Below are positions 49,540-61,395 of a stretch of 64,000 nucleotides of DNA, piece after piece. The stretch's first letter is position 1. Each line of letters begins with the position of its first letter. Origin of the DNA: Aureococcus anophagefferens (lineage: Eukaryota; Sar; Pelagophyceae; Pelagomonadales; Pelagomonadaceae); assembly GCF_000186865.1 (NCBI RefSeq), contig NW_008705603.1, positions 123,324 through 187,323 on the forward strand, in the 5' to 3' direction. The position numbers and the translations under genes are program-made. The notes under the pieces are model-generated. The model was not told the origin of the DNA, searched no databases, and saw nothing but the letters and a program-made list of their open reading frames with translations.

Positions 49540-52500
49540 TTATCCAGGTCTGGAGGCTTTTCTTCTGATGGGAGCGATCGATGCGCCACAGCGCTGGGCG
49601 CATGCATGCACTTCGAGTCAAGCCCCATAGATACCTTCTCCAAACCCTTGTATACTTGAGCTGGCTTTTCATGCGCCGGCAGACAGGGGTGGGACCTGTC
49701 CAATGAAGAAGCCCATGCTTCTGCCTCGTCGTCCGGCGCCTTCTTCTCGAAGAAGCTGTCCGCGTTCATCCTGTTGGTAAAGACTCTTTTGGCCTCTGAT
49801 CTCAGGGCAGCTGAGTCTTTTGGGCCTATGTCTTTTAGCTGGATGTTAGGGTAGACGTACGTGCCGCCTCCTAACACACACAGGCAGTAGAGCCTGTTCC
49901 ACTCGGCCTGCATGCTGCCTACACGTTGTCAATGTCAGAACACAACAAAAAAGAAGAAAAATCATTACCAAAATCTACATCATCACTGGTTTTCCATGAC
50001 TTCCTGAATTTTTCTTCTAGCTGCTTGTACAGCTCTTTTTCTTCTTTTGTTTTAATTGGTGTCGGGAACCCACGACACGACGTCATCCTGTCCATGTACG
50101 TCTCCTTTGTGAATTCTTTGTCTTCCTTTGTGGCATAATCCAGCATGAATTGCACCTACAATACAGAAAGCTGAATTTCATGTGAAGAAGGCGCAGTACG
50201 CAGCTGCGGGCAGCTTCGTTGCCTCGATGATCGTGGCCTGCTCCCCAAAAGTCGGTGCTCTTATCATTGGGGTTTTTATCATCATGACTCGCTAGCGCCA
50301 GGGAGGGAAATGGATCCATGTTAAACAGGGAGTTACTCATCTTTTTGATGTTCATGATCATCCCCACGTCGCATGTGTTGAGGGCATCACCCCCTGTCCT
50401 TTTCCTGCCCTTTTCTATGTTCCACATGGCTACGAAATCAATTAGGGCGTTATCTATCGTTTCCGCACTGCACATCGGCCCTGTGCAAATAGCCTCCATC
50501 GCCCGCCAGAGCGCCTCGAGCTGGCTCGACCCTCTCTTCGTGACAAACTTGGGGTTCTCGCCATCATCACTTACTAGAAAGTACATGTTTTCGCATGTCG
50601 GGTCGCCCAAGAGGCCTTCCCGACAGAGGCTCTTGGTACTCTCGTGAATGGTTTCAAAATTTGCCAAATACAAGGCTCTATCTGGAGCCGTCCGATCCTT
50701 AGCATCTCTATATTTGCGTACCACCTTATCTACCCTATCCCAAAGTTCAGCTGAGTCGGGCATCCATCGCCTGCACCTGCGTTTCCACCTACAAGCACAC
50801 ATCAAACGGCCGCACGTAGGGTGCGCCGACGTACCAGGCCGCAGGCTTGGCCGCGAGCTGCTCTCTAGTGAACTCACCCTCCTCCACAAGCCTCTTCTCC
50901 CAGTACTCCTTGTCCCTGTCGTCGATGGGCAGCATGGCGAGGCTGAGCTCGCTCAAGAACTTCCACTTCAAAGCGTGCTTGCCCGAGCATACTCCGCTGT
51001 AGTCATACATGACCTACAAACATGCATCAAACATATCAAATTTATCGACTCACATGAAATGGGTCTTTCAAGACCCGCAGCGCATCGTGGAATATCTCCC
51101 TCAGGAAGCGCTCGTCCTTGTCCGGCTGGTCGGTGTATACGCCTTTAAGGAGCCATTGGTTGGCTTGCCACCTCTTCGCCAACTTCGTAAACATGGGTTC
51201 CATCTCCTTGAGGCTCTTTGTCCTGGTGAACAAAGCAGCAACGACCTGTGGTGAATTGTTATAGAGGCAATACGAAACAATCGCACCTCTTGATGCTCGT
51301 TCATAACCCCAAAGAGGCTCGAGAACAACCTGGCTTTCTTCTCCCCGTGGACAAATTTCGAGGACCAGAAGGTGTGGTCTATTTTGAAATATTCACCCGA
51401 GAAGCTTGCTAAATATAGCAGGCTTATCATTCTTCTTCTCTCGCAGTCTAAGGACCAAATCCGCGTATACCGATGGCTCCCTGGCGCACGCCCGCCATAA
51501 CCGTCTGTGAACTTTCCAAATGGAAGGGCCTTGAACTTGGTTTTAAGTCTTACTGCCTTTTGACAGGCGCTGTAGTACGCTGCCATCCTGTCGTAATAAT
51601 GTCCGAACCTTATCGACGTAACCAACTTGCACATCATTTCCATTGCAATACCGTTCGGCCTACCGACCTGCATGGCCCTAACCAAATCAAATGAAGTCAC
51701 TGTCCTTTCTGTCACCATAAACCCTAAAATTTCCATCACGCCACCCTCCAGCTGGCTGACTATGGCTGGGTTTAGTGAAGTAAACCAACGGTTCGTCTTC
51801 CCTGGCTTCGCATGCTTGCAGCCCTTGCAAATGAGCCGGTTTTTTATTATCACACTCCTTTCATACCCGATGGAAAGCACATGGGTTATCCCTGGCGCCC
51901 AACCACCGAGGCCTAGTTTGTTTCCACATTTAGGGCATCTAAAACTGCCTCCTTTAATGCATCCTGGGAAAAACAAATTAGGGTTGAAGATTATCAGATA
52001 CTCAGGCGCATGGTACAGGTTGATGTTGGGGGGGGATTGGGATAGCGGGGAAGGCAATGCAAATCTGCAATTGCCCGCCCACCCCCTTGGAATAGCTGCG
52101 CCCTTGATCAAACTGCCTCGATACATACATCTTTTTTCTTGTTTGTCTCCTCTGATCATCTTCAGTGTCCTCTTGGCCAAGGCATGGACCTCCTTGTTCC
52201 GGCAGCTGACTGTGTCTTCCATGTCTTCCATGTCTTCCATGTCCTCTGAAATCGAGGGCTTCCACCCTGATACTTCCCTCAACTCACCTCTGAAATCTTC
52301 TTCTTCTTCTTCTTCTTCTTCTTTTTCTTCGCCTTGCTTCTTCTTGACAATCTTCGCTGGCTGCTGGAACCAACATACTTCAGCTTTGTTTGTCATTGAT
52401 TTTATCGTTTCATCATTGACGATGAAGTTGCACGATCCATCGTCTGTTTTGATGAAGAATTCTCTGTTCTGGCTATTCCAGCCACCTACGTATTTCATGT

Positions 52501-53228
52501 TTCAAAAACAAAAACTGGGACAGGGGACTTACGGCTCCAGATCAACAAGCCAGGCTTGCCTTTGAAAATGATTCTTAGACTACCTGCCCTACATATATAC
52601 TTTGCTACTTGATCGAGCTCCATCTCGAGGTCGACGGCGGGAGCCGCTCCCGTGAGGTCCTTCTTGTTGACCTCTCTGCTCACCCCATTGGTGAGCAAAA
52701 TGACTGCTACCCTCATCCCCCTTCCCCTGTTGGCCCTTGTGATCACTCCGATCGAGCCCTAAAACATAAATAACTTTTCATGCTTAATAACATTTCAAGT
52801 ATTACCTTGTGAGTGTAAAACTCTCCATCCTCTGGAGGGCCGGAGCCAGGGATTTTCCAGTGCTTACCCTCTACCTTCTTCTTGTCACTGCGATGCCCAA
52901 ACGCAACCCACTGCGTTCTCTTTCTATCTTGTTCCAACTCAGTGCATTTTACCTTCATCTCACTTCTTCTCGCTTGCTTGTCCTCTGCCTCTCGATCTGT
53001 CCTCGCTTCTATCTCCTTCTCGATCCTGGCGCGCTTTTCGAGCTCTTCATCTGCCGCTTCTCGCTTCTCTCTCTCCCGCTTCCTTCTATCTGCTGTTGAC
53101 CCCAATCCGATCGACGCCGGAGATGATGGCGTTGGACTAGGTCGAGATGGGGTTGGAGTTGGTCGAGAACGCTTAGAACGCGCAGCCCAACTTCCAATGG
53201 CGATTGAAAGAAGAAGCAAGGCACGCAT
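49540..53228 (-). mobile_element. intron-bearing DDE transposase gene
   Basis: Exons (minus): 53228-52806, 52758-52533, 52485-51287, 51245-51054, 51013 to about 50800, about 50785-50200, 50155-49919; introns of 40-47 nt have GT/AG ends and join in frame (for example IWS-RGWNSQNREFF). Domains: a basic/coiled N-terminus after a hydrophobic start; a zinc-knuckle region CPKCGNKL...LICKGCKHA; then a DDE core FKIDHTFWSSKFVHGEKKA, GVMNEHQE-VVAALFTRTKS, GVYTDQPDKDERFLREIFHD, DPFHV, GSSQLEALWRAMEAI, MWNIEKGRKR. This resembles MULE/KDZ-like eukaryotic transposases; the superfamily is not settled. The junction near 49915 has a frame break and the end is truncated by a Copia repeat, so it is probably inactive. 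Confidence 0.65.
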
Positions 53229-53477
53229 GCTTAACAGTCACACGCTTGAGATAAGCACAAGCGTCGAGAGCCACCAATCAAAGGGGCTAATTGCGACTAT
53301 TCTTTTACTTGAAGCCAATCCACAGTAACTTTTTGGCCCCCTGGAACAGCAAAAAGGCGTATGCGGTCCATATCGGACCAAACCGCTCCCACCGGAAGCG
53401 CAGCTACAGAGAGATCCCCCCTTCTTTTTTCAGTTTCTTTTTTAATTTTAATTTTTATTTGATGAACCAATGTATAT

Positions 53478-54534
53478 CCTAATAGCGACGACCCACCTCG
53501 GTTCAATAATGGAGTTCTACGATTGTGTGATATGAAATTTAGTGATGTTGGCTTTGATGATGTCTTTCTCTCCTGGTCTTGTGGATATGATTATCCTCAA
53601 GAGCCTATCAGTGATGAAATTATTGATATCTTTGAGACTTGGCTGGACAAGTATGCACGTGCAGCTAATGAAACTGTGGATATGAAAGCCGATATTAAGA
53701 CAATGATTGTGGAGACACTTTGTGATAAGAACTCTAAAGAACGTGCCTTCTTCCTTATGGGGGAAGGTGGCAATGGTAAGAGCGTCCTTTGTAATCTACT
53801 TTGTAATTTACTTGGTGAATATGCTGTAAACGTCCCCTTTGAGACTTTAACTAAATCCATTGAGGCTGAGGGTAAAAATCCTTTCATCAAGAGAATGCGT
53901 TATAAGCGGTGTGTCATCATTGGCGAGGGAGAAGAGAACCAAAAGATACATTCAGGTTTGTTCAACGACACTTGCGACCAATAAGGACGAGATTAGATGC
54001 CGTGATTTACACGAAAAATTACAAGACCAGAAGCCATTTTATGGGACTTTCAAGATTATCCATCCATTCAATGGTGAGAGCATTCAGTTCTCTGGTGCAG
54101 TGGATTATGCAACTAAACGCCGTATTACCTGCCAGCAAGCACCTAATCGCTTTGTTGAGGGGTATGACTCGGAGAATAAAGACGAGAACATTCTTCCTCG
54201 TGATTATGAACTAATTGACAAGTTGGAACTATTTACGCCTTATCTATGGAAGTGGTTGGAGAAGGATATAAAGGATTATTATAAGAATGGATTACCAACT
54301 TACTCTGATGATTTTATGAAGTCTACCCGACTCGGAGACTTCCAGAACAAATGCAATCGTGAATTGTCTTTATTCTACTCTGTTGTTGAGGAAGATCCTA
54401 ACTCAACGGTGACGCTGCAAGATGTGTGGGCAAAGGTTGCTAATGGGACTGTAAAAAAGACTGTATTCTGGAAGGCAGTAAAAGACGCATTTGTTGGGAG
54501 GATTATCCGTAACCCTCCTAACCTTAGTACATAA
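53478..54534 (+). pseudogene. giant-virus-type D5/SF3 helicase fragment
   Basis: The frame begins in mid-domain with PPRFNNGVLRLCDMKFSD, continues GEGGNGKSVLCNLLCNLLGE (Walker A), EGKNPFIKRMRYKRCVIIGE (Walker B region) and breaks near 53985. Another frame resumes TNKDEIRCRDLHEKLQDQKP, FYGTFKIIHPFN, RITCQQAPNRFVEG and ends RIIRNPPNLST at 54534. This is the D5N/SF3 order of nucleocytoplasmic large DNA viruses and related elements of algae. AT-rich and AT-biased in codon use, unlike host genes. The N-terminal primase part is missing. It is an endogenous viral or viral-like relic. Confidence 0.7.
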
Positions 54535-54699
54535 GAGCTAGAAATCGTCAAAGCCTCTGGGTAAAATTCCAACGGCTTTTGTGATTTGACCTATTCACAA
54601 ATAAAGAACCTGATGGGCGTCGCCCATGATTCTTTCTTGTGCGATATTTAAAGCCTAGGCTACTCTGGTGGCTATGGTAATATTTGGGCTGAGGCTAGA

Positions 54700-57676
54700 C
54701 CAGGTCAGAGGAGCAGCTCCGCCTGATATGTCGCAGCATAGTCAGGTAAGCTTTCCTCGTCTTCCGAATCTCCAAACGGGTCCTTGCCAGCTTCCATGTC
54801 AACCTCTACTCCGGCTTGAAGACACCGCTGGACTTCCTGGGCGCGTAACCCTGTCCGCGCGGCTTGGGCACGGGATAAGGGAGGCAGGCTTCTTGTCATG
54901 TTAGTCACCTGTTCCATAGGTAGCTCATCGACAGTTTGCTCATTTGACTCCTCTTCGTGCTGTCGGCACGGCAGTTGGCTTGCTTTGCTACCACTTGGTC
55001 GCCGAGAGCTACCTGCTCCCCTGTAAGGCCCTTAGTAAGGCGTGCCATGAAGCATGCATCAGACTTGGTGTCTGCTTGCTCAGTTGTCATGCCCGTACTC
55101 CACAGCCAATCCTGGCCATTCGCAGGCGCAGCCGGCTCCCCCACCACCGCAGGATCTAGTCGCGTGCCTGAGAAAGGGCCACCTTGTGGTCGCGGACCAT
55201 CACAGCCAAGGGGACGAGGAGGTGATGGAGCGATTTATCAAACTCTAAACGAACGGGTTCCTCGTACCCATACTCTCTGGCCTTCTGGAGGAAGGCCTCA
55301 AAATTCTGGCGACTTAAATCGTCAGCCATACCATCAACCCAGCCGGCAAAATGCCGTGTAATTGCCTCCATGTTATGCTCAGCCAAAATGTCAAAACGTC
55401 TCATCGATGGCTCGTATAAGACCGGGTCGGAAGGGGCAGACCCATTGAGTGCGAAAACGACGCCCGCGTTATCGCACTCGTCATACATTTGGTGCCCCTC
55501 TACCAAGCGCCCAAAAACGGCCGCGTTCTGGCAAACCCCGTAACACTCCAAGTGCGCAATGTTGGGCCACTTCACTATGGAATCGTCGAACACTTCTGAC
55601 CAATAATACCCTGGGCCCAGCGGCAAGAACCCGCCGGCCCCCGAAAGTTTCCCTTCATCCAAACAGCGGCAGGCGTCGCTCATCCACGACAGCAACGGCC
55701 CTTTCAAGTGCTGCTTGGCTGCCATCATCCGACGGCCGGGCGACTCCCTCAATGCCTTGATCCACCAGTCCAGGTGCTCAATGATATTGGACGGGAGCTT
55801 CACCCTGTCGCCACGGCGACCGTAAGGTGCTCCCCAGCGCTGGGAGAGCACCTTGAAAAACCTGTTGAGGAACAACTTCCCACGCGGGATGCCAAACGCT
55901 ACCGACACCAACGTGTGGACGAGGCGGTTGAACTCTTCACGCGGAGCACTGCGATGCTCGCGTACCTCTGCCAGCCAGGCAATCAAACGCGCTCGCTTAT
56001 CGTCCGGGAGGATCACGACAAACCGCTTGACGTCCTCGATGAACCCGAGCTCGCGCAGGCGCTGCCCAAAATTAAACTTGTCGGAGTCGACGCATCCGTG
56101 ATCTTAACCAAACCGTCGCCGCTCTGCTGAGACGTCCTGATGGCCTCAGCCAGCTTGGAGGTGACGTGACCAAGAAAAGCCTCCTGAGGCGCCTGCGGGC
56201 CGCTCGCGAACATTTCGATTATCATGCCCTCTGTCATCCCGATGTCTGAGATAATCCGTTCCACCGCACAAGCTTTGACGGTAGAATTATAGGCGTCGCC
56301 GGCAACCGACTTAACTCCGCTTGCCAGCATTCTGATGTACTGCTGCTGCTCCGCCTCCCCGGCACCACCGAAGAAACGCGCAAGCATGGGAAACTGCGCA
56401 ATAAGAAAACAATAAGAAAACGCCCTTTCAAACTGTTGTGCTCCTCAAGTGTTCGGACCGCGCTCCGAGGCAACTCTGCAAAGCACAGTTGCTGCGACTG
56501 CCCGCCAGTCCATGACACGCTGATCATCCCATTGCGGTGGCCCATGACATTGACCTCGCACCACTTACTATTGATATTCGCATACACCGTCTTCGCCAGC
56601 TCCAACCCAGGCGACGCCGGCGGATCGACGACCTGCGCTCGATACCGCGCTGGCGAATCTGGGGCCGGGCCCGGAGCCGGGGCCGCTGCTCGCTGCTGGT
56701 GTTGCCCCCCCCCGGGAACAAACTCTGTTGCTTCTGCTGACAAATGTGCCCCGCCTCCCGGCTGCCTCTGCCGCGCAAAATGCTGTGGAGGCGGGCCGGT
56801 TGCCGCCACTAGCGCTGGCGGCGCCGTCCCTGGGGCTGCCGCAAGCGCCAGCGCTCCCGTACCCGGCTGCCCCCCCTGCCGAGGAAGCTGTGCTCCTCCC
56901 GCCCCGGCCACTGCTAGAGCCGCTGCTAATGGCACTGGTGCCGGGGCTGCGGCCTGCGGCGATCGCTTGTCTAGCTTTGCGAGCACCGCTGCGAGCTGCT
57001 GCCGAATCCCAGCTTGCTGCTGCTGAATCTCAGCTTGCTGCTTCCCCATTTCATCTTGCCGGCCCATCATCATCTCGAGATCGCGTTTGCGGGAGGCCTC
57101 TTGTTGCTCATCTCGCGCAGCGAACATGCTTTGGACCTGCGCCATAGTAACAGGAGCCCTCAACTCCTTGTCATTCACCCGAAATTCACCCTCGACTAAG
57201 TCAGGTGCTCGTGCCTCGTCACAAATCGATAACTCAAAGCCCGCATCTGCAGCCCGGCTCTGAACAGCTTGCGACAGCGCCGCCACAGCTGCTTCAAAAT
57301 CAGGGAAAACAACCAGCTGCAAATCATTCTCACGCACGAACTGGTGCACCGCTCGACCGATGTAAGCCATCTGCCGTCCTGGCGAAAACTTCCGCACGTC
57401 TATGGGGAGGTCCCCCCAAAATATCACAGAAGCTACCCTTTCCAGTACCCCTGGGAAGGCGTTGCGGTCGGGCTGGTCATCCGCGAAGCCCGCGGCCGCC
57501 GCGAAAAACGCCTCCAGCGCGGCCCGCGCTGGCAAGGCCTGCGCCTGTTCACTAAACGGGCGCCCATGCAGCTCCGGCGGGACTGGGTTGGATATAAGCA
57601 TGGCCGCCGCGTCCTCAGCTACTCTATGCCCCCTTTGCCCAGAAAGAATTTCGCCGGCGGGCTGCTTCAGCAACAT
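54700..57676 (-). mobile_element. defective DIRS-like retrotransposon (gag and RNase H, RT mostly deleted)
   Basis: Three minus frames. The first, 57676-56234, is gag-like: MLLKQPAGEILSGQRGH, a coiled coil GRQDEMGKQQAEIQQQQAG, Pro/Ala-rich stretches. The second, 56387-56013, continues as a helical protein (IRMLASGVKSVAGDAYNSTV). The third, 56016-55156, holds the end of a reverse transcriptase (FGQRLRELGFIEDVKRF; WWIKALRESPGRR) and RNase H with acidic residues in SDACR, HLECYGV, ECDNAGVV and MADDLSRQN, as in DIRS/Ngaro elements. The catalytic RT core (YxDD) is absent, and no tyrosine recombinase is seen in 54700-55150, only a short helical piece. No flanking repeats recognised. Confidence 0.6.
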
Positions 57677-57968
57677 AAGAGCATAAGGAGCGAGTATCGA
57701 CTGAGCTGCAATAATAAATAACAGCTCATTCTCTCTCTCTCCTTTGGGCGCTACTTTCCTGGCTAATCGAAGATTACCTGTACCGATTTCCCGTTGAAGC
57801 TGTGATGTCAGAGGGGGTAATTGCGTCGTCGCGAGCGCTTGGTTCTCTTACTACCATTTCTCTGCTGGACTGAGGCGTTTTTTGGAACCGTCTCCTTGTG
57901 ATCTTGATGCGGGGTGTCATGGTGCTTACGATTACTTGAAGTGTTGAAACACCTGTTTCTTTCCAAGA

Positions 57969-58550
57969 ATGGGCATTTCCTGTTCTAAGCCTGGACGGTA
58001 CAAGCAAGCAACTAAACAAAAGAAACCTAGGCTCCGTCGTTTATCTAATACAGCATCAGAGGTTCGCCGCGACGTAACCAGACGCATATCAAGAATTGGG
58101 CTGACGATCTGGCAAAAAAATGCAGTCTTGGATCCAGCATCCGATTTAAGTAGCTTATTTGATGGTTTGTGGAAAGAATCTATCAGCCCCGACAAAAAAG
58201 TTCGTTTGTCCGCAATGAATTTGCCGTTCATAGTACAAAAAGCCATGGAAAACACAAGAACCTGCATGAAGATAGCGGTCAAACATGGCGGATTGACGAT
58301 AAGTCTCGACTTGGGACTAGTAAAAACAACTTCTGACCTAAGATTTGGTCTGGAAGACGTTTCCATGATCAAAATACTCGGCTTTTCCTTCCTTACGAAC
58401 ACTATACCCGCTCGCGGAATTGGAGGTTCTTACCAATACGTCGCCTTGCAAAACGTGAGCGGCAGACTCTTCAAGTTAAATTCAGAATTAACTCCTGAGC
58501 TCAAAGGTACCCGAGCAGCTATGCTTCTATATTACCCCACGCAAGCTTAG
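57969..58550 (+). CDS. N-myristoylation-type small protein, unknown (193 aa)
   Basis: The ATG at 57969 starts MGISCSKPGRYKQATKQKKP, a typical myristoylation plus palmitoylation (Gly2, Cys5) and polybasic membrane anchor. The rest (LDPASDLSSLFDGLWKES, LPFIVQKAMENTRTCMKIAV, GLTISLDLGLVKTTSDLRFG, IKILGFSFLTNTIPARGIGG) is a mixed alpha/beta sequence with no family I know. The 3' 270 bases of coding sequence are duplicated at 59247-59600. GC is lower than in the glycan genes, so it may belong to a viral or mobile segment. Confidence 0.5.
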   Translation: MGISCSKPGRYKQATKQKKPRLRRLSNTASEVRRDVTRRISRIGLTIWQKNAVLDPASDLSSLFDGLWKESISPDKKVRLSAMNLPFIVQKAMENTRTCMKIAVKHGGLTISLDLGLVKTTSDLRFGLEDVSMIKILGFSFLTNTIPARGIGGSYQYVALQNVSGRLFKLNSELTPELKGTRAAMLLYYPTQA

Positions 58551-58603
58551 GCGACTCGCTTTTTTTGAAAGAAAGGTGTGTGTTTCAGCCAGAGAAGATT
58601 CAA

Positions 58604-59246
58604 GCCCGCGTATTCACATTGATGTTCGAACGTGCTGGTCCTGTCACAAGCGCTGACCGTGACTTCGGCGTCCTTTTGTGCAGTAAGAGGAGGAGTCGTC
58701 TACGCTAGGACAAAAATTCGCCGAGTATGAATGGAATGTACGCTCTGAAACTAAAAACCAGGTGCGATCGTGTTTCCTCTCCGATGATCGTACTCCTCAG
58801 AGTATTATAGCTAGATGTCACCTAGGTGACAACCAAGCAAACGATTGAAATGCAGCTTATTACAAATGTGAATTGTCATTGACGGAACTGAGCGAAACGA
58901 CGGCAACGTGTAGAATTGAGCGTTTTGCTGGCAGGCTCGCCTTTCTCTGTCGGGGGCGTAGGGGGGATTTGCGAAATAGAGCACTTGCAGACTCACTTCA
59001 AATATTTCACGATGAAATTAATGACCCTCTTTGGGGGCATTGTATTTTTACCATGTTTCAGCTGGAAAGTGACCTCGAGGGGGCAGTCAGCATGCGAGGG
59101 ACCCAACCCTGAATGGCAAACCCCACCGCTGGGAAAGCACTCGGAACAGTGAACCAATTCAAGATGTCGTGTGGATGCGGCGACATGATATCGGCTGACG
59201 GAATAGTCTATTTTTGAGGAGGCCAAGATTGGGTCTGCAGATAGCG
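58604..59246. other. intergenic between duplicate blocks
   Basis: No gene supported; the two 59-kb frames lack domain sense. Confidence 0.4.
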
Positions 59247-59600
59247 GCCAAACATGGCGGATTGACGATAAGTCTCGACTTGGGACTATGGCGGATTGAC
59301 GATAAGTCTCGACTTGGGACTAGAAAAAACAACTTCTGACCTAAGATTTGGTCTGGAAGACGTTTCCATGATCAAAATACTCGGCTTTTCCTTCCTTACG
59401 AACACTATACCCGCTCGCGGAATTGGAGGTTCTTACCAATACGTCGCAAAACGTGAGCGGCAGACTCTTCAAGTTAAATTCAGAATTAACTCCTGAGCTC
59501 AAAGGTACCCGAGCAGCTATGCTTCTATATTACCCCACGCAAGCTTAGGCGACTCGCTTTTTTTGAAAGAAAGGTGTGTGTTTCAGCCAGAGAAGATTCA
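59247..59600 (+). pseudogene. partial duplicate of the 57969 gene
   Basis: 59285-59600 repeats about 58283-58603 almost exactly, including the flank gcgactcgctttttttgaaa after the stop. It has a local tandem copy of 35 bases (atggcggattgacgataagt...) and a 6-base loss before CAAAACGTGAGC that removes two codons. No start region. Confidence 0.75.
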
Positions 59601-60091
59601 ATGAAGATGATGCCGAAGCTCTCCCTGCGCCAGACCTCTCTTCTTTTTTCTTCTTCATCCGCCTTTCTTTCTTCTTCTTTATCAGCCTTATTTCCGTCCA
59701 CTTGGCCTTTCGTATCTCCCACTAGCCCTCCTCCTTTCTTTCTCCTTTCCTATCCCAAAGTACTGAGATCCTCCCTCCCTGGCTAACGCCAGTAGGTCAG
59801 TCCACGTAACTCTCGCAGCTGCCCCTGCGAGGGTTATGGGCCCACAGATCGTATAACTCCAGCGAGAGTTACGGATCTGGCTCCTTGGCTCAACCACTCG
59901 ACTCGCGCATTTTAGCAGCTGAGTCCCTCGAGTAAACCTCGAGTGTGGTCGAGTGTTCTTTCCACCGTTTATGGTAAAAGAACAACAAGTCGAGCAGGAC
60001 TGACATTTCAATTGATAGGCGGACCCCTCAGACCAGAGAAAAACATTACGTATTTCTACCGTCAACCGAAATCGAAGTATGGCTGACCCAC
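59601..60091. other. intergenic with a Copia-type 40-bp repeat at 59690-59735
   Basis: gtccacttggcctttcgtat again. Nothing coding. Confidence 0.45.
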
Positions 60092-60184
60092 ATGTCTTTT
60101 TTCAATCTTGATGAAATATGACAACACCCCTCAAATACTAATTTTAATATGGTATAAGGAATACTCTATATTAAGAGGTATAAT

Positions 60185-60682
60185 ATGGAACAGTGGAAAA
60201 CTATTGAGGACTTCCCTAATTATGAAGTTTCAACTTTTGGTAATGTTAAATCAAAACGCCGAAATAAACTTAGGTATACATCTAAAAGTAAAGATGGTTA
60301 TTTACGCATGGATATGAGTGTATCAGGTAAGAGCAAAAAGAAATTAATCCACAGACTTGTAGCTTTAGCATTTATTGATAATCCTGAAAACAAACCATTC
60401 GTTGATCACATTGATCATGACAGAACAAATAATAATATTTCAAATTTGCGATGGGCTACTCAAAAAGAAAATCAAGCAAATGCAGGTATGTTTTCTAATA
60501 ATACCACAGGATTTAAAGGGGTTTGTTTTGATAAACGCAAAGGAAAATATAAAGCACAAATTTCAATCCAAAATAAAAGCACACATCTTGGTTGTTTCAA
60601 AACGCCAGAAGAAGCTTCAGCAGTTTATGAGAAAAAAGCCAAAGAATTACGTGGTGAGTTCTATTGTGCCACAACTGTGTAA
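60185..60682 (+). CDS. NUMOD4-HNH-AP2 homing endonuclease-like protein (165 aa)
   Basis: The ATG at 60185. NUMOD4: residues 3-22, EQWKTIEDFPNYEVSTFGNV without the first residues. HNH: IHRLVALAF at 55-63, then F-V-D74-H75-I-D-H78 and NNNISNLRW at 82-90. AP2-type DNA-binding: GFKGVCFDKRKGKYKAQI (109-126), THLGCFKTPEEASAVYEKKA. The same architecture is common in phages and algal giant viruses, where such nucleases drive the spread of their own gene. The reading frame is intact, with AT-rich codons. Lying inside a TIR-bounded element, it could mobilise it or be cargo. Confidence 0.9.
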   Translation: MEQWKTIEDFPNYEVSTFGNVKSKRRNKLRYTSKSKDGYLRMDMSVSGKSKKKLIHRLVALAFIDNPENKPFVDHIDHDRTNNNISNLRWATQKENQANAGMFSNNTTGFKGVCFDKRKGKYKAQISIQNKSTHLGCFKTPEEASAVYEKKAKELRGEFYCATTV

Positions 60683-60741
60683 AAATGATACCTGTTGAAA
60701 AATGAGTATAAGGACAAAATAATATATATATATTAATTAAT

Positions 60742-61395
60742 ATGATTACATTGAATGATGAAAACACACAATTTTACAAATCTCTTGGATTACTGGACGG
60801 TCGCAGTAAAGTGCCAAAATTCAAGAAGACCATTTTCAAGAAAAATGGGGAACTACGTAAAAAGTTCCAAGATAAAGTTGATGAATACCAAAGTAATCAA
60901 CGACGAGTAAGACGCCGTCAGCGTCTCATTCAAAATTCAAATGTGAATGGTGTTGAACAACCAAGTGGAAATTCAACTGTGCGTATCATTCAATATACAG
61001 GTGAGTTTGAACGAGACCATGATACATTTGCCCGTAATCTTATCAATATCATCAACAGTGAATACAGGAATGCTTATCGAGTAATTGTCACAGAGCCTTA
61101 CAGTGATCATTCAGGATCTGCATCAACAAAGGTTCTACAAGAGGCTTTTACTGAAGAACATTATTGGAAGTTGATTGATGATTTGAGAAAGTATGGAGAA
61201 ACAGATTTGAGCTCTCTTGTTTACACCGTCATGTATTATGATGTTCCAACGGGTGGAAGTGGCGAGATTCTACCAAAGTGGTTGAAAGACAAGAAATGTG
61301 TAAAGCCGAACCTAACTTATAGCCGAAGCAGAGGCGGAGGCGGAAGCGGAAGCGGAACGCGTCAAGGAAGCGGAACGCGTCAAAGCGGAAGCTGA
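60742..61395 (+). CDS. AT-rich ORF, first half of a viral-type acidic protein
   Basis: MITLNDENTQFYKSLGLLDG, FKKTIFKKNGELRKKFQDKV, HDTFARNLINIINSEYRNAY, YWKLIDDLRKYGETDLSSLV, ILPKWLKDKKCVKPNLTY, ending in a Gly/Ser/Arg repeat caused by a frame slip in GAAGCGGAAGCG repeats. No family known. The downstream frame reads on as AEAEAEAEAERVKEAE, so both are likely one gene with a -1 break at about 61320. Confidence 0.5.
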   Translation: MITLNDENTQFYKSLGLLDGRSKVPKFKKTIFKKNGELRKKFQDKVDEYQSNQRRVRRRQRLIQNSNVNGVEQPSGNSTVRIIQYTGEFERDHDTFARNLINIINSEYRNAYRVIVTEPYSDHSGSASTKVLQEAFTEEHYWKLIDDLRKYGETDLSSLVYTVMYYDVPTGGSGEILPKWLKDKKCVKPNLTYSRSRGGGGSGSGTRQGSGTRQSGS

